A DNA stretch of 64,000 nucleotides. Origin: Pseudorhodoplanes sinuspersici (lineage in GTDB: Bacteria > Pseudomonadota > Alphaproteobacteria > Rhizobiales > Xanthobacteraceae). Position numbers and translations under genes: made by a program. Position 1 is the stretch's first letter. Each line of letters begins with the position of its first letter. Shown here piece by piece: positions 8,178 through 16,328 of this stretch. A model generated the notes under the pieces. The model searched no databases. It was given only the letters and a program-made list of their open reading frames with translations, and was not told where the DNA came from. The stretch spans positions 5,884,501 to 5,948,500 of the forward strand of contig NZ_CP021112.1 of the NCBI RefSeq assembly GCF_002119765.1, read 5' to 3'.

Positions 8178-11100
8178 AGCTATTCTCCTACAAAGACCGT
8201 CCGGTTCATCTCGGCCCATATCCGCTGGAACGGCTGCGCCGATCGCAGGCACAGCCGAGACTTGGCGATGTGCCTGCCATGCAGGCCGTATCCTTCGTCG
8301 AAGCCGGCAATCCGGAATCGCTTGTCAATGCGATGACCCGCTACATCGGCATGTTCGACGTCGTGCGTGACGGATCGGTAACGGCGCTGAAGTCCGAGAT
8401 TCCCGACGATCCGCAGGAGCGCAGCAACCATCTGAAGGCCGCCGGCTATTATTACGACGCCACCATGGTCGGCGTCGCCGCTCTGCCGCCGGAAGTGCTG
8501 CTCGACACCCCGATCCGCAATCCCGGCCTGCCAGCCCTGGTAGCCGAACTGGAGAAAGGACAGCCCAAGACCTTCGCCGCGGGCATCGATGTCATCTATG
8601 CGGACGTGCTCGAATCCGCGCGCAAAATGCTAGGTCCAATACCTCATCACACTCATGCTCTGGTCTTCCTGGTGGAATACACGCGCGACCCCGCACCGTC
8701 GGAGCCGGGGACCGAATGGCTTTCGGATAGTCAGGCACAACGGGCCGGACTGCTCGCCGCCAACACGGCAATCCTGCTCTCGAGCTATATCCGCCTACTT
8801 GGCTATGAAGCCCGCGCACATACGGTGACCAGCAGCGACGTCGATCTGAACAAGCTTGCGGTCATGGCCGGACTCGCGCGCGTGAATGCGGACGGCCAGG
8901 CAATCGAAAACCCTTACGTCGGGAGCCGCTTCGGCCTCGCCGCCGTGACCACGACGCTGGCGCTCGCACCTGACCAGCCGCTGGCGTCACAGAAACTTTC
9001 GGACCGGCTCAGGAGCCACGGCCCGGCCTGGTGGCTCGGCAAGGGCACCGTCAAGAATGCGTTCAACCGTGTGCCCTATCACAGCCGCCCGTTTCATCTT
9101 GGTGCCTATCCATTCGAAAAGCTCAAGCGGCGAGACGAGACCACGACATTTATCGACGAACCGCGCGTCCCGCGTTTCCCGAAGCGCGCCGACTTCTTCG
9201 CCCGCGCTGTGTTCGGCGACATGGGCAAGGAAATGCAGAACAACGCCAAGGGCGGCTTCTATGTACAGAAGTCCGCGATCGGCGCCTGCGCCCGGCGCGC
9301 GCTGGGCGCGCTGCTGCTGCTGCAATTCGGCGAGGCACGAGGCGCGATCTCACCATCCGTTTCCGATCCCGCTCGCAATGCCGCGAACGTGAAGGCCGCA
9401 TCCTATTACATGGCGACCGATGCGGTCGGGCTCTCGCGTTGTCCGGACTGGGTCTATTACAGTCACGATGCTGCCGGCAACGAGATGAAGCCATATCACA
9501 AGAACGCGGTGTCGATGCTCTATGATCAAGGGCATGAGACCTTCGAGGGTGCGAGCGGCGATGACTGGATTTCGGTGGCGCAGAGCATGCGCGCCTATCT
9601 GCGCTTTTCGCTGTTAGGTGGTGTCATCGCCGAGCAAATTCGCAGGCTCGGCTATTCGGCACGTGCGCACACCGTTCTCGACGGCGACGTGCTCCAGCCG
9701 CCGCTGCTCCTGCTGTCGGGACTGGGCGAAGTCTCGCGCATCGGCGAAGTAATCCTCAATCCGTATCTAGGCCCGCGGCTCAAATCGGGCGTGGTGACGA
9801 CGGACCTCCCGTTCACCTACGACAAGCCGCTTGACTTCGGCCTGCAGACCTTCTGCAACAACTGCAACAAGTGTGCGCGCGAATGTCCGTCCGGCGCGAT
9901 CACCGCTGGTCCGAAGCTGATGTATAACGGCTACGAAATCTGGAAGTCGGATGCCGAAAAATGTGCGCGCTACCGGATCACCAATCAGGGCGGCGCCATG
10001 TGCGGCCGCTGCATGAAGACATGCCCGTGGAATCTCGAAGGGCTGTTTTCGGAGGCTGCCTTTCGCTGGCTCGCGATGCGCTTTCCGAAGGCGGCGCGTT
10101 GGATCGCCTGGCTGGACGACAAGCTCGGGCGCGGCGGCATCAATCCGGTCAAGAAGTGGTGGTGGGATATCGAGCTCGACCGTTCAACTGGACAGCACAA
10201 GCGCGCCAAGGCAACGCATACGCGTGGCCTCAATCGTGACCTCGATCTAAAATACGAGGACCAGACGCTCGCCGTTTATCCCGCCGACGTGATGCCACCG
10301 CCGTACCCGGTTTCATTCCCGGTCAATCGTGAAGCCGGCATTGAGCGTTATCGTTCCCTGCTGACACCGATCGAACACAAGGCCAAGATTGCGCGTGGTG
10401 AGACCGCAAACCTCGTGCCACAATTCAAGATGCCGGATGGTCCGCCTCCGGTCTTCCCCGTTATCCTGAAACGGCGTGAAGACATGGCCGAAGATATCGC
10501 GCGTTTCGAGTTCGTTGCGGCCAATGGCGGCGAACTCCCGAGATTCGATGCTGGCTCCCACGTCGACGTTGTGATCGCGCCGGAATATCTGCGACAATAC
10601 AGCCTTGCTGGCAATCCGGCCGACAATTCAAAATACGTTCTGGGCGTTCAGCGTGAGCCACAGGGTCGGGGTGGCTCGATCCTGATGCTGCGTGCGTTCC
10701 GCGAAGGCCGGCGTGTGTTCATCTCGCCGCCCCGCAACCACTTTCCACTCGACGAGACGGCGATGAAATCGTTCCTGTTTGCGGGTGGAATCGGCATTAC
10801 GCCAATGCTGACCATGGCGCACCGGCTGCACGAACAGGGCCGCGATTTCGAGCTGCATTACAGCGCCCGCAACCGGCCATCAGCCGCCTTCATGTCCGAC
10901 TTGTCGAAGGTGCCGTGGCACAACCGTGTCCGCTGGCACATGAAGGATGAAGGCGCGCGCGCAGACTTCGACGCTTTGCTGCCGTCCTTTTGCGAAGGGT
11001 ACCATCTCTATACCTGCGGCTCGCCGCGCTACATGGATGGGCTTTTTGCGGTCGCCACTGCCAAAGGCTGGCCGGAAGAAGCGCTGCACCGCGAATATTT

Positions 11101-11398
11101 CACCGTTCCGGAACTGCCGGATTACGTCAACGAGCCATTCGTGCTGAAGCTAGCACGGAGCGGCAAGCGCATCGAAATTCCAGCCGACAAGCGGGCGACC
11201 GACGTTCTGGCCGAACGCGGCATCGCGGTGGATACTAAATGCTCCGACGGAATCTGCGGCGTCTGCGCGGCGAAGGTGCTGAGCGGCGAGGTCGAGCATC
11301 GCGATCATGTTTTGAGCAAAAAGGAACGAGAGAAAAAGATGATACTCTGCTGCTCACGTGCCGCGGACGCTGGCGGCGAGATCGAGATCGATCTGTGA
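8174..11398 (+). CDS. rdhA: Self-sufficient reductive dehalogenase (BhbA/NpRdhA type) fused to flavin/[2Fe-2S] reductase
   Basis: A 1074-residue fusion. Residues about 1-300 and 305-560 both open with an HLGxYPxExLKR motif, consistent with an internal duplication of the cobalamin-binding fold. Two [4Fe-4S] motifs follow: C561-x2-C564-x2-C567-x3-C571-P and C597-x12-C610-x2-C613-x3-C617-P. From about residue 760 there is a phthalate-dioxygenase-reductase-like module: flavin motif R807-Q-Y-S, NAD(P) motif FAGGIGITPM near 870, and a plant-type [2Fe-2S] site C1023-x4-C1028-x2-C1031 with C1059/C1060. There is no Tat signal, so it is cytosolic, unlike respiratory RdhA. BhbA (3,5-dibromo-4-hydroxybenzoate) has this layout. 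It should dehalogenate an aromatic compound using NAD(P)H. Tyr428/429 lies where the NpRdhA catalytic Tyr426 is expected; this needs an alignment. Substrate unknown. Confidence 0.92.
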   Translation: MKLFSYKDRPVHLGPYPLERLRRSQAQPRLGDVPAMQAVSFVEAGNPESLVNAMTRYIGMFDVVRDGSVTALKSEIPDDPQERSNHLKAAGYYYDATMVGVAALPPEVLLDTPIRNPGLPALVAELEKGQPKTFAAGIDVIYADVLESARKMLGPIPHHTHALVFLVEYTRDPAPSEPGTEWLSDSQAQRAGLLAANTAILLSSYIRLLGYEARAHTVTSSDVDLNKLAVMAGLARVNADGQAIENPYVGSRFGLAAVTTTLALAPDQPLASQKLSDRLRSHGPAWWLGKGTVKNAFNRVPYHSRPFHLGAYPFEKLKRRDETTTFIDEPRVPRFPKRADFFARAVFGDMGKEMQNNAKGGFYVQKSAIGACARRALGALLLLQFGEARGAISPSVSDPARNAANVKAASYYMATDAVGLSRCPDWVYYSHDAAGNEMKPYHKNAVSMLYDQGHETFEGASGDDWISVAQSMRAYLRFSLLGGVIAEQIRRLGYSARAHTVLDGDVLQPPLLLLSGLGEVSRIGEVILNPYLGPRLKSGVVTTDLPFTYDKPLDFGLQTFCNNCNKCARECPSGAITAGPKLMYNGYEIWKSDAEKCARYRITNQGGAMCGRCMKTCPWNLEGLFSEAAFRWLAMRFPKAARWIAWLDDKLGRGGINPVKKWWWDIELDRSTGQHKRAKATHTRGLNRDLDLKYEDQTLAVYPADVMPPPYPVSFPVNREAGIERYRSLLTPIEHKAKIARGETANLVPQFKMPDGPPPVFPVILKRREDMAEDIARFEFVAANGGELPRFDAGSHVDVVIAPEYLRQYSLAGNPADNSKYVLGVQREPQGRGGSILMLRAFREGRRVFISPPRNHFPLDETAMKSFLFAGGIGITPMLTMAHRLHEQGRDFELHYSARNRPSAAFMSDLSKVPWHNRVRWHMKDEGARADFDALLPSFCEGYHLYTCGSPRYMDGLFAVATAKGWPEEALHREYFTVPELPDYVNEPFVLKLARSGKRIEIPADKRATDVLAERGIAVDTKCSDGICGVCAAKVLSGEVEHRDHVLSKKEREKKMILCCSRAADAGGEIEIDL

Positions 11399-11673
11399 TC
11401 CGACCGTTGAAATCGCAAACGTGGCAGCTAGCGCTATTGAGGCACACCCACAAAATGATTGATGCAAAAATCTGAGGGTGTTCTGCTGGCCCGAGCTGAT
11501 ACGGATTTTCCATGACTTGATGGAACTTCGCAAAGCTAACGCCCGTCAAAGCGTAAACCGAATCAATCAAACTAATGATTAGCGTCGCTGTTCACAAAAT
11601 ATCGAAAGTTCGCTCGCGTCCTGATCGAGACTCCTAAAGGACTCAATGGACAGTTTGCGATAAAGCGACCTTT
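11399..11673. other. Gap after rdhA
   Basis: No gene is recognisable. The low-GC patch at about 11440-11585 differs from its surroundings and may mark the junction of a transferred segment. Confidence 0.5.
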
Positions 11674-12300
11674 CTACACTTTCCGATCGAGACCGGAGAG
11701 CGCACGCCGCACGGCTTCGATACAGTTCTCCACCATCTTCCCACAGCGTATATATAGATTCACGATCGGCTTTGGCCGGAGGATCAGTGCCGCGGCTACA
11801 CCTGTGGCAGACATGACGGCAATCACCAGAGCGAAAATCAGCCCCCAGTTCGGCAGCCGTTGAGAATAACCGAGGCACGGGGCGGATGCGCGGATCGTGG
11901 CCTGATCGATCTTGGCTAGACGCGTCAGCAGCGCATCGACGCCCCCCAAAAAAAATACACCTTGGATTGGATCCGAAACCAGAGGTATGCCGAACAGGCC
12001 CATTATCACCTGGATTTCGCGCTGGGTATTGACCCCAACAACCTCGCCACAAACATTCAACAGCGATCCTCCGCTGTTACCCGGATTGATCGCTGCCGTG
12101 TGTTGGACGATCGAGAACGGCTGGTCCGTTTCCGCCCTCCAGCGGCCGGCGAATCGGCGGCTCACCGTACCAGAAACGAAACTTGTTGTTCCGACTGGGC
12201 TCAGGCGGTCTGCTGAGCTGGCAACGAATATGCGCACGATGCTTGGATCAACCCGCGCGCTATTGTTTCTCGATCGAGGTCAAATACGAACGCAGCACGA
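11674..12300 (-). pseudogene. Truncated trypsin-like (S1C) serine protease with C-terminal membrane helix
   Basis: The readable part (stop at 11674, first ATG at 12237) has AAINPGNSGGSLLN, containing the catalytic Ser, followed by EVVGVNT, as in HtrA/DegP-like trypsin folds. A membrane helix (WGLIFALVIAVMSATGVAAA) and a short basic tail follow. The part that should carry the catalytic His and Asp is missing or broken: upstream in the same region stops interrupt a frame reading ADPAASVGATALLEDVL. There is no PDZ domain. I take it for a decayed membrane-anchored protease. A remodelled short protein cannot be excluded. Confidence 0.55.
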
Positions 12301-12622
12301 CCAAGTTACGCCAAACAGTCACAGCACGTCCTCCAGTAGGGCGGTCGCACCGACGGAGGCTGCAGGGTCGGCGATGCTCGCACTTCTAAACTAAATTCGC
12401 TTGAGTGTAATGAATAGTTACATGGCGCAGCCGTCATGGCCCTTTCGCGCCTTCCCACCGCCCTGACTTGTGGACAAAGACCAGCTCGTTCTGGCTTTGG
12501 TAGAGGGAACCCATTCCGCGCCGACGAGATCGAAACAGAGCACTTGTTTGGCTTCGTAAGCGGAAGGATGTCGGAGAAGTCGGAGATCAGTTTTTGAGCA
12601 GCCATGTCATATTGAACCACCG
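12301..12622. other. Decayed gap, no gene recognised
   Basis: The frames here contain no recognised family. The segment sits between a broken protease gene and an IS3 scrap, so it is probably debris. Confidence 0.5.
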
Positions 12623-12703
12623 ATGCTGACGGCACAGGGCTATGCGCTGGCGGAGGCGATCCGCACGATCGGCGTGACCAAGTTCTATCGCAGCGACGGC
12701 TGA
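12623..12703 (+). pseudogene. IS3-family OrfA fragment
   Basis: A short frame reads LTAQGYALAEAIRTIGVTKF and ends at a TGA (12701-12703). It matches the helix-turn-helix part of IS3/IS407-group OrfA, as in the IS at 49-50 kb (VLVAQGRTIAQACKEAEIS). No inverted repeats or OrfB remain. Confidence 0.55.
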
Positions 12704-13067
12704 CGTTCGTTTGCGTATTTGATTTTATTACACAATTGCTGGCGCCGTCGGAACAAACCCTAGAACATCTATGCGATTGAAATTGCTATATAATTCGAAG
12801 CAATGAGGTCGACGAAACGGAGCCACTGCGTGCGCATCCACGTATAACGGAAGTTGTTACCGCTTGCCGTGATCAAGACGACATGCCCGGCACCGACTAT
12901 CCATTCGGACGCAACGGTCGCATCGTCAATCCCGACACCATGTAGGAAAAAGCACGAGGCTAGCATTTCGCTCGCCGAGGCATGGTGCGAAACCAACTTT
13001 GGCATCATGTTTGCTTGTACACACCCGATCTGCGCGTCGCAGACGCACGGTTCCAGCGGAGGTGCAC
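12704..13067. other. Gap before the 2OG oxygenase gene
   Basis: No gene is supported. It must hold the promoter of the operon starting at 13068, but I cannot pick a clear -35/-10 pair. Confidence 0.4.
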
Positions 13068-14048
13068 ATGACGGCAACCCTCGAAGCAGCGCGTGTTTCC
13101 ACCGCAGCTCTGCCGGTCATCGACATCAGTGACTTGTTCAGCGCGAATTTCGCCGACCGCAAGGCGGTTGGCGCCGAGCTGCGCGCGGCTTGCCTCGACA
13201 AAGGTTTTTTCTACATCACCAATCACGGTGTTCCAGAAGACCTGATCGCCGACGTCTTCGCCGAGGCTGCGACGTTTTTCGCGTTACCGGCCGAACAGAA
13301 AGCCGAAGTCGACAAGGCCAAGTCCAAAGCCAATCGCGGCTATGAGCCGCTTCAAGGACAGACCTTGGAGCCCGGAACTCCGCCCGATCTGAAGGAAGGT
13401 TATTACATCGGCCCGGAACATGGACCGGACGATCCACGGGTTGTCGCCGGCATGTTCAATCACGGCCCCAATCAATGGCCGTCGCAGCGGCCGCGTTTCC
13501 GGCCTGTGATGGAGGCCTATCGCGACATCATGTTCGACCTTTCAGCCACGATGATGCGCGGCATGGCGCTTTCGCTCGATCTGCCCGAAAACTTTTTTGA
13601 CGGTTATACCAGCGATGTCATGGCGACCGTTCGCCTGTTGCACTATCCGCCGCAACCGGCCCATGGCAATCCGGCGCAAAAAGGCGCCGGCGCCCATACC
13701 GATTTCGGCGGTCTGACCTTGCTGCGCCAAGGTGACATCGGCGGTCTGCAGGTTTGGGATCAAGGCAGTGGGAGCTGGATCCATGCCGATCCGTTGCCCG
13801 GCACTTATGTCGTCAATCTCGGCGACATGATCTCGCGCTGGACCAACGATCGCTACCGGTCCACGCTACATCGTGTGGTCAATATGTCTGGAAAGGAACG
13901 TTATTCCATTCCGTTTTTCTACACCGGCAACTACGCCTACACGGTCGAATGTATCCCGACTTGTCTCGCGCCAGGTGAGCAACCCAAGTATCCACCCGTT
14001 ACGGTCGAGCAGCATATGCGAAACATGTACCAACGGACCTATAAGTAA
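13068..14048 (+). CDS. 2-oxoglutarate/Fe(II)-dependent oxygenase (isopenicillin-N-synthase-like)
   Basis: A 326-residue protein. The ATG at 13068 follows CGGAGGTGC. The N-terminal DIOX_N region (LPVIDISDLF, GFFYITNHGVP) precedes the double-stranded beta-helix. The iron ligands are H210 and D212 (HTDFGGLTLL) and H268 (STLHRVV). R278-Y-S280 binds 2-oxoglutarate. Such enzymes hydroxylate or oxidatively cleave small molecules using O2 and 2-oxoglutarate. It heads a five-gene run with an alpha/beta hydrolase (13-bp gap) and a molybdenum hydroxylase. It may act on a ring-hydroxylated or N-alkyl intermediate of the same pathway. The substrate cannot be inferred. Confidence 0.92.
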   Translation: MTATLEAARVSTAALPVIDISDLFSANFADRKAVGAELRAACLDKGFFYITNHGVPEDLIADVFAEAATFFALPAEQKAEVDKAKSKANRGYEPLQGQTLEPGTPPDLKEGYYIGPEHGPDDPRVVAGMFNHGPNQWPSQRPRFRPVMEAYRDIMFDLSATMMRGMALSLDLPENFFDGYTSDVMATVRLLHYPPQPAHGNPAQKGAGAHTDFGGLTLLRQGDIGGLQVWDQGSGSWIHADPLPGTYVVNLGDMISRWTNDRYRSTLHRVVNMSGKERYSIPFFYTGNYAYTVECIPTCLAPGEQPKYPPVTVEQHMRNMYQRTYK

Positions 14049-14061
14049 GGGCCGAAGCAAC

Positions 14062-14850
14062 GTGAAATCCGACGTGGTCGCCGGCACATCACCTCGCTTC
14101 ACTTTCATTTTGGTGCACGGCGCGTGGCAGGGCGCTTGGGCGTGGGAGACAATCGTGCCGCGGTTACGCACAGCCGGGTATGAAGCGATTGCAGCAGATT
14201 TGCCGGGCGATGGGCATGACAATACACCGCCAAACGAGGTCAATCTTGCATTGTACGCCGCGAAAGTCGCCAACCTGATCGACACGATAGAAGGTCCGGT
14301 TATCCTGGTCGGTCACAGCATGGGCGGCGTGTCGGTATCGCAAGTCTGTGAGATGCGCGCGGAACGGGTGGCGCTCGCGATCTACCTGTGTGCTTTCATG
14401 TTGCCGGATGAATTTTCAGTGCTCGATTTCTACGACAAGTATCTTGAATCCTGGATGCGTGGCGCGCATGCTCGCATCACATATGATGAAGCCGGTTTGA
14501 CTTCGGCGATCGATCCGACATCCGCCGTCGAGGTTTTCTACCACCTGTCGGATCCCGCAGTGGCGCAGGCAGCGGCCCGCCGTCTGACACCACAGCCGGA
14601 AGGCGCACGCCGCTCCCGGTTGCGACTGTCGGCTGAACGCTATGGCATGGTTCCGCGTGTCTATATCGAGGCAAGACATGATTGTTCGGTGCATCTGCCG
14701 CTTCAGCGAAAGATGCAGGAGATCACGTCTTGCACAGCTATCTATGGCCTTGACAGCGATCACGCGCCGCAATTGTCGATGCCCGATGCGCTCACCGACC
14801 TTTTGCTCACGGTGACAGAACATCATGCGCGTACAATTGCCGTGTGCTGA
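14062..14850 (+). CDS. Alpha/beta hydrolase (small esterase / hydroxynitrile-lyase-like)
   Basis: A protein of about 262 residues starting with GTG at 14062, 13 bp after the preceding stop. The oxyanion region is FILVHGAWQGAWAW. The nucleophile elbow GHSMGG places the catalytic Ser near residue 90. A late SDHAPQLSMP supplies the catalytic His. The architecture (short lid, HGAWxGAW motif) fits plant-type methylesterases and hydroxynitrile lyases and the many bacterial alpha/beta hydrolases annotated as esterases. It is cytoplasmic, with no signal peptide. It is co-transcribed with a 2OG oxygenase and a molybdenum hydroxylase, so hydrolysis of an ester or amide intermediate is likely (inference). 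Confidence 0.88.
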   Translation: MKSDVVAGTSPRFTFILVHGAWQGAWAWETIVPRLRTAGYEAIAADLPGDGHDNTPPNEVNLALYAAKVANLIDTIEGPVILVGHSMGGVSVSQVCEMRAERVALAIYLCAFMLPDEFSVLDFYDKYLESWMRGAHARITYDEAGLTSAIDPTSAVEVFYHLSDPAVAQAAARRLTPQPEGARRSRLRLSAERYGMVPRVYIEARHDCSVHLPLQRKMQEITSCTAIYGLDSDHAPQLSMPDALTDLLLTVTEHHARTIAVC

Positions 14851-14913
14851 TTTGACAGAGAGAGACAGCTTCTATCCTGAATACGTCCGTTGCCGGACAT
14901 GTGATGAGGCCTG

Positions 14914-15792
14914 ATGAAGCCTTCCCTTTTCGGCTATCGAGCACCAAAAACACTCGATGAAGCCATTGCGCTTCTCGCCGGCAATGCTGATGCCGCCGTG
15001 CTCGCGGGAGGGCAGACCCTCCTGCCGGCGATGAATTTCCGTGTTGCTAACCCGGCTCTGCTTGTCGATATCCAGCATGTTGGCGGCCTCAGGGGTATCA
15101 TAATTACCGCGAGCCACATTGTTGTGCGGGCAATGACGCGGCACCGCGAGTTGGAACTGCATGCAGATGTACGGCGCGCCAATCCGCTCATTGCCGAAAC
15201 CATGCATCATGTCGCCCATGTTCCGATCCGCAATCGCGGAACAGTGGTTGGCAGCTTATGTCATGCCGATCCATCGGCGGAAATGCCACTCCTTCTGGTA
15301 TTGCTCGGTGGCAATGTTCTCGCACAAGGACCAGTGGGGGCACGCGAGATTGCTGCTGAAGATTTCTTCCAGTCGTTTCTGACCACGGCTCGCCGGCATG
15401 ACGAAATCGTTGTGGAAGCGCGATTTCCAACTTTGCCACCCGGTGCCGGTTGGGCATTTGATGAAGTCACTCGCCGGCGTGGCGACTATGCCATCGTCGG
15501 TGTTGGATGCGTGCTCAATCTCGATGATCAACACCTGGCGCGAAACCTCCGGCTCGCCGCCTGCGGCATTGCTGATCGTCCGATCCGACTAAAAAAAGTC
15601 GAAGCCTTGCTCGAAGGCACCGCCCTTGCAGAGGCCGATCTCGACGCCGCGGTCGCCGCCTCCGCAGATGCGGTGGCGCAATCTGATGACGTGAACGTCA
15701 CAGCCAGTTATCGCCGCCGGGCCCTGGCGGCGTTGATCCGGCGCATAGTGGCCAAAGCTGCTGCGCGTGCAACTTCCGGGATGGTGCAATGA
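14914..15792 (+). CDS. FAD-binding subunit of molybdenum hydroxylase (CoxM-like)
   Basis: A 292-residue protein of the xanthine dehydrogenase/CO dehydrogenase medium-subunit family. It has AGGQTLLPAMNFR (FAD pyrophosphate loop) and IRNRGTVVGSLCHADPSAEMP (second FAD motif). The C-terminal CODH-type domain follows. It transfers electrons from the [2Fe-2S] subunit to an acceptor through FAD. Its stop overlaps the next start (ATGA, 15789-15792), as expected for stoichiometric subunits. Confidence 0.93.
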   Translation: MKPSLFGYRAPKTLDEAIALLAGNADAAVLAGGQTLLPAMNFRVANPALLVDIQHVGGLRGIIITASHIVVRAMTRHRELELHADVRRANPLIAETMHHVAHVPIRNRGTVVGSLCHADPSAEMPLLLVLLGGNVLAQGPVGAREIAAEDFFQSFLTTARRHDEIVVEARFPTLPPGAGWAFDEVTRRRGDYAIVGVGCVLNLDDQHLARNLRLAACGIADRPIRLKKVEALLEGTALAEADLDAAVAASADAVAQSDDVNVTASYRRRALAALIRRIVAKAAARATSGMVQ

Positions 15793-16316
15793 AACGGATG
15801 ATCAGGCCTTCCATCCCCGATCGGTCAGATGATCCGCGTGTCGATGTCTCCCTCGTCGTCAATGGTGAGAAAGTCATGCGACCGGTCAGCATCCGCATGT
15901 TGCTCAGTGATTTCCTGCGCCACGAACTCGGGCTGACCGGGACCCATGTCGGCTGCGAGCACGGCGTGTGCGGTTGCTGCACGGTCCATATCGATGGCAA
16001 AGCCGGCCGCTCGTGTCTCACCTTGGCCGTGCAGGCCAATGGCGCTGAAATCCGCACCATTGAGTCCGTGGCGCATCAGGACGGCGCGCTGCATCCGATT
16101 CAGCAGGCATTCAAGGAATGTCATGCTTTACAATGCGGGTTCTGCACACCCGGCATGGTTATGAATATTCTCGCCCGCTTCGAGGAGGAGGAGAAGCTCG
16201 ATCTCTCCGATTCCGGCATCAGAGACATGCTGTCGGGCAATCTGTGCCGTTGTACCGGCTACATCAACATCATCGCTGCGGTTCGCCGTGCGGCTGAGCT
16301 TCTCGGGCGCGCTTGA
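15789..16316 (+). CDS. [2Fe-2S] subunit of molybdenum hydroxylase (CoxS-like)
   Basis: A 175-residue subunit with two iron-sulfur clusters. The first, plant-ferredoxin type, uses C56, C61, C64 and C76 (VGCEHGVCGCC, then RSC). The second uses CGFCTPG and LCRCTGY. It passes electrons between the molybdenum centre and FAD. The N-terminus is about 15 residues longer than usual before the ferredoxin strand, so initiation at the internal ATG four codons in is possible. Confidence 0.94.
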   Translation: MKRMIRPSIPDRSDDPRVDVSLVVNGEKVMRPVSIRMLLSDFLRHELGLTGTHVGCEHGVCGCCTVHIDGKAGRSCLTLAVQANGAEIRTIESVAHQDGALHPIQQAFKECHALQCGFCTPGMVMNILARFEEEEKLDLSDSGIRDMLSGNLCRCTGYINIIAAVRRAAELLGRA

Positions 16317-16328
16317 GGGAGAGCCAAC

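Noticed and set aside
8987-9535. Long open frames on both strands inside rdhA
   Set aside because: Shadow frames of a high-GC gene; none has a ribosome site or family motif, while the rdhA frame is continuous with clear motifs.
12769-13077. Minus-strand open frame upstream of the 2OG oxygenase gene
   Set aside because: No recognisable domain, no ribosome site, and it overlaps the leader and start of the oxygenase gene.
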